Position numbers and translations under genes: made by a program. From assembly GCA_963768025.1 (NCBI GenBank), contig CAVYGM010000031.1, positions 58,076 to 122,075 on the forward strand: 64,000 nucleotides of DNA, given 5' to 3'. The first letter of the stretch is position 1. Each line of letters opens with the position of its first letter. Origin of the DNA: CAVYGM01 sp963768025. Its GTDB lineage: Bacteria > Bacteroidota > Bacteroidia > Cytophagales > Spirosomataceae. Below, piece after piece: positions 55,957 to 64,000 of this stretch. Below the pieces are notes generated by a model, which worked only from the letters and a program-made list of their open reading frames with translations, did not search any database and was not told the DNA's origin.

Positions 55957-57738
55957 ATGAAGCGATTGATCATTCATTTTATTTTTTTGATTACCTCTCA
56001 TCTTTGTTTTTCACAGGAGCAGTTTTTTCGTCATAACCTGGTTGGGTATCTACCCAATGAATCCAAGACGGCTCTGCTGCTGGCCAAAAAACCCTTGACC
56101 AGGTTGGTGGTCTTGGTGGATGCAGCTACCGAAAAGGAGGCCTTTATCATTTCGCCCACCCAAATTGCCTCCTCCTGGATACCCTTTGACTATACCTACA
56201 AGCTTGATTTCAGTAAGATTACCCAACCCGGTACTTACTACCTTCGAACCACCAACAAATCAGTTCAATCCGCCAATTTTGAGATTGGGGCCTATCCCGC
56301 CTTCCAGGAAGACATCCTATATTTCATGCGCACGCAGCGCTGCGGTGCCAATCCGTACCTCAACACCACCTGCCACCAACTGGACGGACGGACTCTTTTT
56401 GGTCCCCAACCCGACTCCACCTTCATGGATGCCCGCGGCGGCTGGCACGACGCCGGCGATCAGCTGAAATACCTTATTACGGCTAGTAACGCAACGGCCC
56501 GTATGCTCCTGGCTTATGAGTGGGTTCCCGACCGGTTTGGGGATACCGTCAACGCTGCCGGCCAGCCAGGCTCCAATGGAATTCCGGATGTGCTCGACGA
56601 GGCCCGCTGGGGTCTGGACTGGATCCACAACCTACATCCTGCCCCAGGACAACTCTACCATCAGGTGGCCGACGACCGCGACCACCGGGGCTTCAAACTC
56701 CCCCATAAAGACAATGCAAACTACGGCTGGGGTGTGAATAGCTACCGGCCGGTGTATTTCGCCACCGGCTACCCGCAAGGAGCCGGCGCGTACCAAAGCA
56801 AAGCCACGGGCATAGCCAATGTGGCTGGTCGTTCGGCGGCGGCAATGGCCCTGGGGTATCGGCATTTCAGAAATATAGACCGGGGATATGCGATCAAATG
56901 CCTGAATGCCGCCAAAGACCTGTACGCGATGGGCAAGCAGCAGGAAGGATATCAGCAGGGGAATAGCTACGGGGCGCCCTACCGCTACATGGAAACAAGC
57001 TGGGTGGACGATATGGAATGGGCCGCCGCCGAGCTGTATAAGGCCACCAAAGGGCGCAAGTACCTGAATGAGGCGATTCAGTACGCCAAACTAGCCAATA
57101 CGACTTCCTGGATGGAGATGGATACCACGGGCCATTACCAGATGTACCCCTACACCAACGTTGGGCACTACGTGCTGAGTGAGATAGTTCCCAAAAGGAT
57201 CAGAAAAAAACTGGCTGCTTACTACCGACAAAATCTGCTGGCTGTGCGTAGAAAAGCGGAACAAAATCCGTATGCCGTAGGCCATTTATTCATTTGGTGT
57301 TCCAACAACCTGGCTGTTTCGGTGGTGACTCAGGCCTACCTATATGAAAAGATGACGGGCGATCCGCAATTCCGCCCTCTGCTGCTGGCCCACCGCGATT
57401 GGCTGCTGGGCCGCAATCCCTGGGGTACCAGCATGTTTACGGGTATTCCGTCCGGGGGTGACTATCCGATGGATGTCCACATGCCCTTCTGGCGGCTCCA
57501 AAAAAAGATGATTCCGGGGGGGTTGGTAGATGGCCCAATCCGGGAAACAATCCACGGAAAAATGCTGGGGCTTACCCTAAGCCAACCCGACGAATACGCG
57601 GCCTTCCAGCCTCCTCACATCAAGTACTGGGACGATTGGGCCGATTACTCCACCAACGAGCCCACCATGGACGGTTCTGCCGACGCGATTTTTATGATGG
57701 CGCTATTTAGCAAGCCAGTAAAGGGCCCTAAAAAATGA
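55957..57738 (+). CDS. glycoside hydrolase family 9 (endoglucanase-like)
   Basis: A 593-residue exported enzyme with a signal peptide (MKRLIIHFIFLITSHLCFS). An N-terminal Ig-like cellulase domain (about 22-110, HNLVGYLPNESKTALLLAKK) is followed by the GH9 catalytic (alpha/alpha)6 barrel. The nucleophile-region motif is DARGGWHDAGDQ with Asp165 and Asp168, and the acid Glu568 is in STNEPTMDGSA. The substrate-site segment is LLGRNPWGTSMFTGIPSGG. The family cleaves beta-1,4 glucans and related links. It is the best candidate in this window for polysaccharide breakdown, and sits near a GH43 and an MFS transporter gene. Confidence 0.9.
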   Translation: MKRLIIHFIFLITSHLCFSQEQFFRHNLVGYLPNESKTALLLAKKPLTRLVVLVDAATEKEAFIISPTQIASSWIPFDYTYKLDFSKITQPGTYYLRTTNKSVQSANFEIGAYPAFQEDILYFMRTQRCGANPYLNTTCHQLDGRTLFGPQPDSTFMDARGGWHDAGDQLKYLITASNATARMLLAYEWVPDRFGDTVNAAGQPGSNGIPDVLDEARWGLDWIHNLHPAPGQLYHQVADDRDHRGFKLPHKDNANYGWGVNSYRPVYFATGYPQGAGAYQSKATGIANVAGRSAAAMALGYRHFRNIDRGYAIKCLNAAKDLYAMGKQQEGYQQGNSYGAPYRYMETSWVDDMEWAAAELYKATKGRKYLNEAIQYAKLANTTSWMEMDTTGHYQMYPYTNVGHYVLSEIVPKRIRKKLAAYYRQNLLAVRRKAEQNPYAVGHLFIWCSNNLAVSVVTQAYLYEKMTGDPQFRPLLLAHRDWLLGRNPWGTSMFTGIPSGGDYPMDVHMPFWRLQKKMIPGGLVDGPIRETIHGKMLGLTLSQPDEYAAFQPPHIKYWDDWADYSTNEPTMDGSADAIFMMALFSKPVKGPKK

Positions 57739-57782
57739 GTTGGTAACCGGTAGAGCTTGATGGTTTGGTGGGTGGATGGGCC

Positions 57783-59081
57783 CTAACTTACATCCTTAGA
57801 TGAGTTTGTGATGGTGATGATGCCGGCCAGGAGTGCGGGTATGGCAAAGATCATGAAATTAGCGCTTAGGGAAAGTCCAATCCCGATGAGTATGCCCCCC
57901 AGCGCTGGACCCACAATGGAGCCAAACCGACCCGCTCCCATGGCCCAGCCAATGCCGGTGGTTTTGAACTGGGTAGGGTACATGCGGGCAGCCATGGCGT
58001 ACAGTCCCACGAAGCCCCCCTGAATGCCAAATCCCAACAGTCCAAAAATAAGTAGCAGGATATCGGATCCCACAAAAAAGCCGAAGCAGGCCATCAGGGC
58101 AGCGGTCCCCATGAGAAAGAAGCCGATGGTCTTTTTGAGACCAAAATGGCTGGAAAAATATCCCTGCGTAACAATGCCAAAAAAGGCCCCCACATTGAAT
58201 ACTGTACCCGCATAAATGGCCAGTTCGATAGACAAACCGGCATCGCTGGCCAATTTGGGAATCCAGCTGGTCATAAAATAGAGGGCAGCAAAAGCCATAA
58301 AAAGTCCGCACCACAGCTGAATGGTGGCTTTGCGATAATGAGAGGAAAGGAGTTTCCCGACGGGAATCGCCGATTGGGGAAGTGGCTTTTCGGGTAATTC
58401 GGATAGGGGTTCCTGGCCAATCTTTCGCAAGATGACATTTACCTTTTGCAGGGCATTGGCCGGCTGGGCTTTCAGGTAAAAATCAATGGACTCCGACAGG
58501 AAAATGACAATCAGTGGAATACAAAGTAGAGAAACCAAGCCCGCGTACCGGAACATCTGCTCCCAGCCCTCCACCGGAATGACCTTGGCAGCCACTAACC
58601 CCGACAGGACGGCCCCAACCGGATAGCCCGAAATGACAAAACTTACCCAGAAATCCCGGGTTTTATTCGGTGTGAATTCGGCCGTCAGCGAGGCAGTACT
58701 GGCCAGCATACAGCCGATGCCAAGTCCACTCAAAAACCGGTAAATGAGGAGGGTATTAATCGTAGTAGCGGTGGCAGTAAGGTAAATGCACGCCCCCATG
58801 AGTAAGGCGCTGATCAGGATCATATTTTTTCTCCCGATTTTGTCCGCAAAAGGAGCCAGAAACAGCGTACCCAAGGTCATGCCGAACAAACCGGAGCTAA
58901 AAACTACCCCGAGTGCTTCGGGGCCAATTGACCAAGCTTTGGCAATGGCCGGGGCCGTGTAAGAAATAACCAGGACGTCCATGCCATCCAGCATGTTCAT
59001 CAAAAAGCAAATCGCCGCGGTTGCATATTGTAGCCCTGACATGGGGCTGGTATCAATTAATCGGATAGAGGAAGTGGGCAT
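57783..59081 (-). CDS. MFS transporter (AAHS-like aromatic-acid or sugar porter)
   Basis: A 432-residue inner-membrane protein with 12 predicted helices. Helix 1 carries NMLDGMDVLVISYTAPAIAK, with the Asp typical of the AAHS branch; the loop 2-3 motif is GTLFLAPFADKIGRKNMI; helices 4-5 have FLSGLGIGCMLASTASLTAEFTPNKTRDFWVS; the loop 8-9 motif is GYFSSHFGLKKTIG. Substrate is probably an organic acid or sugar. Convergent with the GH9 gene. GH9, MFS and GH43 lie in a row, which suggests a loose carbohydrate theme. Confidence 0.85.
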   Translation of the reverse strand: MPTSSIRLIDTSPMSGLQYATAAICFLMNMLDGMDVLVISYTAPAIAKAWSIGPEALGVVFSSGLFGMTLGTLFLAPFADKIGRKNMILISALLMGACIYLTATATTINTLLIYRFLSGLGIGCMLASTASLTAEFTPNKTRDFWVSFVISGYPVGAVLSGLVAAKVIPVEGWEQMFRYAGLVSLLCIPLIVIFLSESIDFYLKAQPANALQKVNVILRKIGQEPLSELPEKPLPQSAIPVGKLLSSHYRKATIQLWCGLFMAFAALYFMTSWIPKLASDAGLSIELAIYAGTVFNVGAFFGIVTQGYFSSHFGLKKTIGFFLMGTAALMACFGFFVGSDILLLIFGLLGFGIQGGFVGLYAMAARMYPTQFKTTGIGWAMGAGRFGSIVGPALGGILIGIGLSLSANFMIFAIPALLAGIITITNSSKDVS

Positions 59082-59251
59082 ATTATGGATAAAAGTTGCT
59101 TGCGGTTGGGAGGTTAATTAGAGCCAATCGTTCGTATTTATACACAAAGACGCCTTTTTTGCATTTATATCCCTTACATTTTTAAATGTTGTGTTGAAAA
59201 GACCTTTTACTTTCAAATCATAGCCCCGACATCAGTCATTTCCGGTTCCTA

Positions 59252-60221
59252 TTACTTTGGCTTTTCCGGCGTAAACATACTCAGATCCCATTCCTTATAC
59301 CAGTGAAGCTCCATCTTGCCATCCTCGGTAATCGTAATGGGCAGAAACACGTACTGCGAATCGGGACGGCCACCGCCGTTCCAGCGGTCACCCATGTAGA
59401 GGTAGGCATCCTTGTAGCCCGGAATTTTGAAAATGTAGCAGGGCTGGGAGTTGAAGGAATTGTTGCCCGCATCGCCCACAAACGGATTGCCCTGTTTGGT
59501 ATAAGGCCCCAGGATATTCGTGGCGGTATAGTAGGTCGCGGGATTGGGCGTCCAGCCCGAGCAGCCGCTCGTCAGGAGGTAGTAGGTACCCTTCTTTTTC
59601 AAAATGCCGGGGCCTTCGCAATGCGCTTCGATGTCCACGTCGTTGGTGGTGGTACTCAGGTAATCACCCGGACAACTCCACCATGCGGATGGTGCGGTTG
59701 GTGTGGTCGGCGGCGTAACCGATGTAGGCTTTTTGGGTTTCGGGGTCCAGGTACATGCCAATATCCCGCGACTCGTGGCCGTTGGGCCGCTCGTGCTTCT
59801 GCACCACAAAGGGCCCCGTCGGCGAGTTACTTACCGCCACGCCTAGTTCAGCCAGCGTATACCGGTTACCGTCGTAATGAAACCACATCACATACTGACC
59901 GTTTTGTGGCGTCGTAGACTACCTTGGGCCGTTCGAAACGTTTCGATGGTACCCTTTTCCAGTACCACCCCTTCCTTTTTCCAGTTGTACAGATCCTTCG
60001 ACGAATAGCAGGAAGCCCCGCGCGGCTGCCCCCGGTGTTCGCCGTACCAGTAGTAGGTTTTCAGCGAATCGACATAGATGATATTTCCGCCATGGCAATC
60101 AATGTGTTTGCCGTCGGTGTCCAGCCACTCGCCACCGGGTTTGAAGGAGGTATGGGGAGTGGGTTGTCTGGGCAAGTGTGGATAGTGAAAAAAGTAGGCA
60201 ATACACACTCAAAAAAAGCAT
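59252..60221 (-). CDS. family 43 glycosyl hydrolase (GH43_24/34-like), frame broken about four times
   Basis: The 970-bp span has the length of one 320-residue protein, but it is split among frames. Readable parts in order are the signal peptide MLFLSVYCLLFSLSTLAQ; FKPGGEWLDTDGKHIDCHGG, YYWYGEHRGQPRGASCYSSK and DLYNWKKEGVVLEKG; ERPKVVYDATK; MWFHYDGNRYTLAELGVAVS, NSPTGPF and SRDIGMYLDPETQKAYIGYA; then EAHCEGPGILKKKGTYYLLT, GCSGWTPNPATYY and LGPYTKQGNPFVGDAGNNSF. GH43 catalytic acids fit: Asp in EWLDTDG-type strand, Asp in SRDIGM and Glu in EAHCEGP. The breaks lie near 60150, 59937, 59903 and 59669. It acts on a galactan- or arabinan-like side chain. The breaks look like indel errors. Confidence 0.75.
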
Positions 60222-60306
60222 ATTACACTTGTGCGTTGCATTTAAATTATGGTTTGTAGAATACATCATAAAATGTCCTAGTAAGCTGATATAAATATCA
60301 TTTTCT

Positions 60307-60615
60307 CTATGCAAGAAAAATTTCTGCCGGGGTTCCCAGTTTCTAATGAAGGAACCGTGAAAACCGTAGGCTCATCTGTTTTCTTCCACTAAAGATTTCA
60401 TAAATAGTGCTTTTACTCATTCCAAATCGTTCAGCCAAACTTTTTTGATTGAGCCCCTGCTCTTCCATTTCAATTTTCAATGCTTCCAGAGGTGTAAGAG
60501 CCTCAATTGAATAGTTTCTGCTTTCGTACTCATGCACGAGCAAAGAAAGTACTTCCAGCAAATCACCATCCGGAGTGTTCGGCTTTACGTGAAAAAATAA
60601 TTCGAGTTCATGCAA
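60307..60615 (-). CDS. HigA-type antitoxin (HTH), stopped early by an in-frame TAG
   Basis: The protein has an N-terminal helical region (PNTPDGDLLEVLSLLVHEYESRNYSIEALTPLEALKIEMEEQGLNQKSLAERFG) and a helix-turn-helix (MSKSTIYEIFSGRKQMSLRFSRFLH), the pattern of HigA antitoxins that repress their own promoter. A TAG at 60343-60345 stops it; after the TAG the same frame continues KLGTPAEIFLA to a TAG at 60307, the usual HigA ending (LHKxLGIPAEVFL). So the TAG is a point change in a full 102-residue gene. Start context upstream (IKTEQDYGHALHELELFFH) suggests the true start may lie before 60615 but no ATG is there. No intact HigB toxin is next to it. Confidence 0.72.
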
Positions 60616-60644
60616 AGCGTGCCCATAGTCCTGCTCTGTTTTAA

Positions 60645-60707
60645 TTAATGTAATGGGTTCTGTACTAGCCCACCAAAAACAGAGGTGTCAAAATAAAATC
60701 TTTGCAT
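60645..60707 (-). pseudogene. PIN-domain toxin start fragment
   Basis: A 20-codon frame reads MQRFYFDTSVFGGLVQNPLH and stops. The start RFYFDTSVFGG is the first strand of a PIN-domain nuclease (Asp in F-D-T-S). The rest of the domain is missing; the sequence passes straight into the 5' part of the HigA-like gene. It is probably the stump of a deleted VapC-like toxin. Confidence 0.5.
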
Positions 60708-61159
60708 TTGTTCTATTTATAAGTTCTTTAATAAAGATATGTTTTTCCCTGGCAGGGTCATTTCTTAGTGTCGGAATAGGGCATAGCACACGACTTCTAA
60801 TATACGAACCTTTGATAAATTTTACTTTTTTATTTCACTCCCCGCTGCCGCCAGTTCATAACAACCGGTGGCTAAACATAGCGTACCTCTCCGACTTACA
60901 AATCCCGCAACCTTCCCGCTAACCCCGATTGCAAGTTGGGTTAGCGAGATGATAGCAGGCATGCTGCCAAGCCTGAGCAGCCTCAGCCCACAGCGAAGAT
61001 GCTCAATATCGGCTAAAAATAGTACTCCCGCAATCCACCCTGCTCAACTTTGATTGCCCCTGCTATTTCCGGCATGCTCAAAAAATCCTTAAATTTGCAT
61101 TCCTTTTAGCAGAGCCAGTCGCGGCTCTGTCAATTTTCATTTGTTTGGACCGTATACTC
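60708..61159. other. intergenic region upstream of ileS with two stems
   Basis: About 450 bp. CGCTAACCC at about 60918-60926 pairs with GGGTTAGCG at about 60938-60946, and AGAGCC-GGCTCT at about 61113-61130 forms a short stem before ileS. A GTTCATAACAACCGG...GGCTAAAC stretch near 60855-60880 recalls the motifs around the 50.8-53 kb island. No gene is seen. A T-box-like or other leader for ileS cannot be argued. Confidence 0.4.
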
Positions 61160-64000
61160 GTGAAATACAAAGAATACAAAAACCTCAGTTATCCGCAGAT
61201 TGCCCAGGAAGTACTGCAATTCTGGAAAGAGAACGCCATTTTTGAAGAATCTATCAAAGTTCGGGAGGGGCACCCCTCCTTTACGTTCTACGAAGGACCT
61301 CCCTCGGCCAATGGTACCCCCGGTATTCACCACGTGATGGCCCGGAGCATCAAGGATATTTTTTGCCGGTACAAAACCCTCCGGGGCTTTCAGGTGAAGC
61401 GCAAGGGCGGCTGGGATACCCACGGCCTGCCCATTGAGCTGCAGGTAGAAAAAGAACTGGGGATTACGAAGGAAGACATTGGGACCAAAATCAGCATCGA
61501 GGACTACAACGCCCGCTGCCGCGAAACGGTCATGAAGTTTACCGATCAGTGGAATCAGCTCACCGAACAGATGGGCTACTGGGTAGACCTCGATGACCCC
61601 TACGTGACCTACGAGAACAACTACATCGAGAGCCTGTGGCATTTGCTCAAAAAGCTCTACGATAAGGATTTACTCTACAAAGGCTACACCATTCAGCCTT
61701 ATTCTCCGGCGGCCGGTACGGGGCTTTCGTCCCACGAGCTGAACATGCCCGGTACCTACAAAGAGGTGAAGGATACCACCGTGGTGGCGATGTTCAAGGT
61801 AAAAGCCCCCGAAACCCGGGCGGTGTTCAAGGCTTTCGGCGAAGAAGACATCCGGATACTGGCCTGGACTACCACGCCCTGGACCCTGCCCGCCAACTCG
61901 GCCCTGACGGTGGGCGCGGGCATTACCTATGTGCTGATCAAAACGTTTAACCCCTATACCTACGCTCCTGTCAGTGTGGTACTGGCCAAAGATCTGGTCA
62001 AAAATTTCTTTTCCGAAAAAGGAAAAGACGGGGATTTTGAAGGCTATGCCGATAGCGACAAAAAGCTGTTGCCCTGGCGGGTACTGTCCGAATTCAAAGG
62101 CCGCGATCTGGAAGGTATCGAATACGAACAGCTGCTCCCCTACGTGCAGCCCGACGTGTCCGCCTTCCGGGTGATTCTGGGTGACTTCGTGACTACCGAA
62201 GACGGTACCGGCGTGGTACATACCTCCCCTACCTTCGGGGCGGACGACTTCCGGGTAGCACAGGCCAATGGCATTCCGCCCATCATGGTCAAAGACGAAA
62301 CCGGCAAAGACGTGCCCATCGTAGACCGGCAGGGACGCTTTGTGAAAGAAATAGGTGAGTTTGGCGGTCGGTACGTGAAGCCCGAGTACTACTCCGCCGA
62401 AGAGCAGGCCGATCCCGATTTCCGACCCACGGACGTGCTGCTGGCTATCAAGCTGAAAGAAGAAGGCAAGGCCTTTAAGGTAGAGAAATACGAGCACCCC
62501 TACCCCCACTGCTGGCGGACGGACAAGCCCGTGCTGTACTACCCGATGGATAGCTGGTTTATCCGCACCACGGCCATGAAGGACCGGCTGGTGGCTTTGA
62601 ACAAAACCATCAACTGGCAACCCGAAAGCACCGGCACCGGACGCTTCGGCAACTGGCTCGAAAACCTGGTGGACTGGAACCTGAGCCGCAGCCGGTACTG
62701 GGGTACCCCCCTGCCGATCTGGCGCAGCGACAGCGGCGAAGAAGTATGCATCGGGTCGGTAGAAGAACTGGTGACGCTTTGCGAGGCCTCCAACGAAAAA
62801 TTGAAGGCGGCGATTGCCGAAGGTACACCGGGCTATGCGGACTATCTGGCCAAAAATGAAGCGTTTTTAGAGGGGGTGGGGCAGGCCAAATTTGATCTGC
62901 ACCGGCCCTACGTGGACGAGATCTACCTGGTTTCGGAGGCCGGCAACATCATGAAACGCGAAACCGACCTCATCGACGTGTGGTTTGACTCCGGCGCTAT
63001 GCCCTACGCACAGTGGCATTATCCGTTTGAGAACCACGACATATTCAACGAGAGCTACCCCGCCGACTTCATCAGCGAAGGCGTGGATCAAACCCGGGGC
63101 TGGTTCTTTACCCTGCACGCCATAGCGGGGATGCTCTTCGACTCAGTGGCGTTCAAAAACGTGGTATCGACGGGATTGGTTTTGGATAAAAATGGCAACA
63201 AGATGTCCAAGCGCCTGGGCAATGCCATTGATCCTTTCACCACCCTCAACACCTACGGACCCGACGCCACGCGCTGGTACATGATCACCAACGCCGAGCC
63301 CTGGGACAATCTCAAATTCAATCTGGACGGTATCGGGGAAGTGCAGCGGAAGTTTTTTGGTACGCTCTTTAATACCTACAATTTCTTTGCGCTCTACGCC
63401 AATCTGGACGGGTACGAGATCAATCAGTTCGACCGGATTCCGCACGACAAGCTACCCGAACTGGACCGTTGGATTCTCTCCAAGCTGAATACCCTGGTGA
63501 AGGAGGTAGGCGAGCAGTTTGAGGCCTATAACCCCACCAAAGCCGGCCGGCTGGTTCAGGACTTTGTGTGCGATCAGCTATCCAACTGGTACGTGCGGCT
63601 GTCGCGGCGGCGCTTCTGGACGGGAAGTACCGGCAGCGGCCAACTGACCCACGACAAGCGCGCAGCCTACGAAACGCTTGCAGCACTGCCTGGCGGCGGT
63701 GAGTCAGTTGATGTCGCCCATTGCGCCTTTTTTTGGCGAGTGGCTGTACAAAAACCTGACGGACGGCGTGCGCGAAGAATCCAAAACCCGGCATACTCCC
63801 TTCCGCCACGACTCGGTACACCTGACCGAATGGCACCCGGTGGAGTACGACTGGATCGATACCGATCTGGAAGAATCCATGCAACTGGCGCAGGACATCA
63901 GCTCGCTGGTGCATTCGCTGCGCAAGGGACACAAAATCAAGGTACGTCAGCCGTTGTCCAAAATCCTGATTCCGGTACTCAGCGCCCACACGCGGCATCA
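61160..64000 (+). CDS. ileS: isoleucine--tRNA ligase, 3' end outside the window, one-base frame break
   Basis: The start is a GTG at 61160 (VKYKEYKNLSYPQIAQEVLQFW), where family similarity begins. The class Ia HIGH motif is in ANGTPGIHHVMARS near residue 55; the KMSKR motif is in DKNGNKMSKRLGNAIDP near residue 681. The editing domain lies between them (AWTTTPWTLPANSAL, GDFVTTEDGTGVVHTSPTFGADD). Near 63678-63679 (CTTG) the frame shifts: removing one T restores HCLAAVSQLMSPIAPFFGEW and the rest of the anticodon-binding domain to the window edge. As ileS is essential and single-copy, a sequencing error is the best explanation. Confidence 0.93.
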   Translation, partial: MKYKEYKNLSYPQIAQEVLQFWKENAIFEESIKVREGHPSFTFYEGPPSANGTPGIHHVMARSIKDIFCRYKTLRGFQVKRKGGWDTHGLPIELQVEKELGITKEDIGTKISIEDYNARCRETVMKFTDQWNQLTEQMGYWVDLDDPYVTYENNYIESLWHLLKKLYDKDLLYKGYTIQPYSPAAGTGLSSHELNMPGTYKEVKDTTVVAMFKVKAPETRAVFKAFGEEDIRILAWTTTPWTLPANSALTVGAGITYVLIKTFNPYTYAPVSVVLAKDLVKNFFSEKGKDGDFEGYADSDKKLLPWRVLSEFKGRDLEGIEYEQLLPYVQPDVSAFRVILGDFVTTEDGTGVVHTSPTFGADDFRVAQANGIPPIMVKDETGKDVPIVDRQGRFVKEIGEFGGRYVKPEYYSAEEQADPDFRPTDVLLAIKLKEEGKAFKVEKYEHPYPHCWRTDKPVLYYPMDSWFIRTTAMKDRLVALNKTINWQPESTGTGRFGNWLENLVDWNLSRSRYWGTPLPIWRSDSGEEVCIGSVEELVTLCEASNEKLKAAIAEGTPGYADYLAKNEAFLEGVGQAKFDLHRPYVDEIYLVSEAGNIMKRETDLIDVWFDSGAMPYAQWHYPFENHDIFNESYPADFISEGVDQTRGWFFTLHAIAGMLFDSVAFKNVVSTGLVLDKNGNKMSKRLGNAIDPFTTLNTYGPDATRWYMITNAEPWDNLKFNLDGIGEVQRKFFGTLFNTYNFFALYANLDGYEINQFDRIPHDKLPELDRWILSKLNTLVKEVGEQFEAYNPTKAGRLVQDFVCDQLSNWYVRLSRRRFWTGSTGSGQLTHDKRAAYETLAALPGGGESVDVAHCAFFWRVAVQKPDGRRARRIQNPAYSLPPRLGTPDRMAPGGVRLDRYRSGRIHATGAGHQLAGAFAAQGTQNQGTSAVVQNPDSGTQRPHAAS

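Noticed and set aside
60900..61150. Possible T-box or other riboswitch before ileS
   Set aside because: No T-box core sequence was found, and such leaders are not expected in Bacteroidota; only two short stems are present.
61670..62620. 316-codon minus-strand open frame
   Set aside because: It is antisense to ileS, whose motifs (GIHH, KMSKR) are unambiguous on the plus strand.

Overview
The window looks like a chromosomal segment of a Bacteroidota bacterium of the order Cytophagales (Spirosomataceae/Dyadobacter-like). The evidence is a SusC/SusD pair, TonB-dependent receptors with carboxypeptidase-like N-terminal domains, a type IX secretion (T9SS) C-terminal sorting domain, Bacteroidota-style promoters (TTG...TAnnTTT), DUF4385/DUF2254/YceI/OsmC genes and a Bacteroidota-type IleS. 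No rRNA, tRNA, CRISPR array, prophage or intact insertion sequence was seen. The genome assignment is inference; no search was run.

Layout. 1-755: start of a GMC oxidoreductase and its gluconate 2-dehydrogenase subunit 3-like partner. 1.3-3.25 kb: tandem pair of an unrecognised gene, each copy with its own matching promoter and leader. 3.8-10.9 kb: LpxR-like lipid A deacylase, small Lys-rich protein, VOC protein, M20 peptidase, FG-GAP protein, DUF421 protein, and a two-gene unit ending in a frameshifted nitrilase. 11.0-13.7 kb: IorAB-type molybdenum hydroxylase. 14.8-20.9 kb: one 2026-residue secreted metallophosphoesterase with three near-identical 816-bp internal repeats. 20.9-22.3 kb: decayed secreted-protein genes. 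22.4-27.7 kb: TonB receptor, membrane proteins, TIM-barrel isomerase. 28-36 kb: haem c proteins, unknown secreted proteins, YceI and OsmC. 36-43.2 kb: SusC, SusD, sodium/solute symporter and a variant metallophosphoesterase, which read as one uptake unit. 43.4-50.7 kb: Zn alcohol dehydrogenase, MBL hydrolase, cupin, GNAT and a frame-broken zinc metalloprotease. 50.8-53.0 kb: AT-rich island with TfoX-like, VOC and propeller genes. 53.5-60.2 kb: SnoaL-like, outer-membrane, GNAT, GH9, MFS and a frame-broken GH43. 60.3-60.7 kb: remnant toxin-antitoxin locus. 61.16 kb to the end: ileS.

A recurring theme is single-base frame breaks, often at short homopolymers, in at least nine otherwise intact genes, including the essential ileS. 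The simplest reading is residual indel error in the assembly, so most 'broken' genes here are probably intact in the organism. I annotate these genes across the break and say so. Real decay is more likely for the secreted-protein remnants (20.9-22.3 kb), the DUF4143 tail at 46.3 kb and the PIN fragment at 60.7 kb.

The strongest candidates for something undescribed are the duplicated unknown gene pair, the repeat-bearing giant phosphatase, and the SusCD-symporter-phosphoesterase unit whose phosphoesterase lacks the usual first metal-binding motif.
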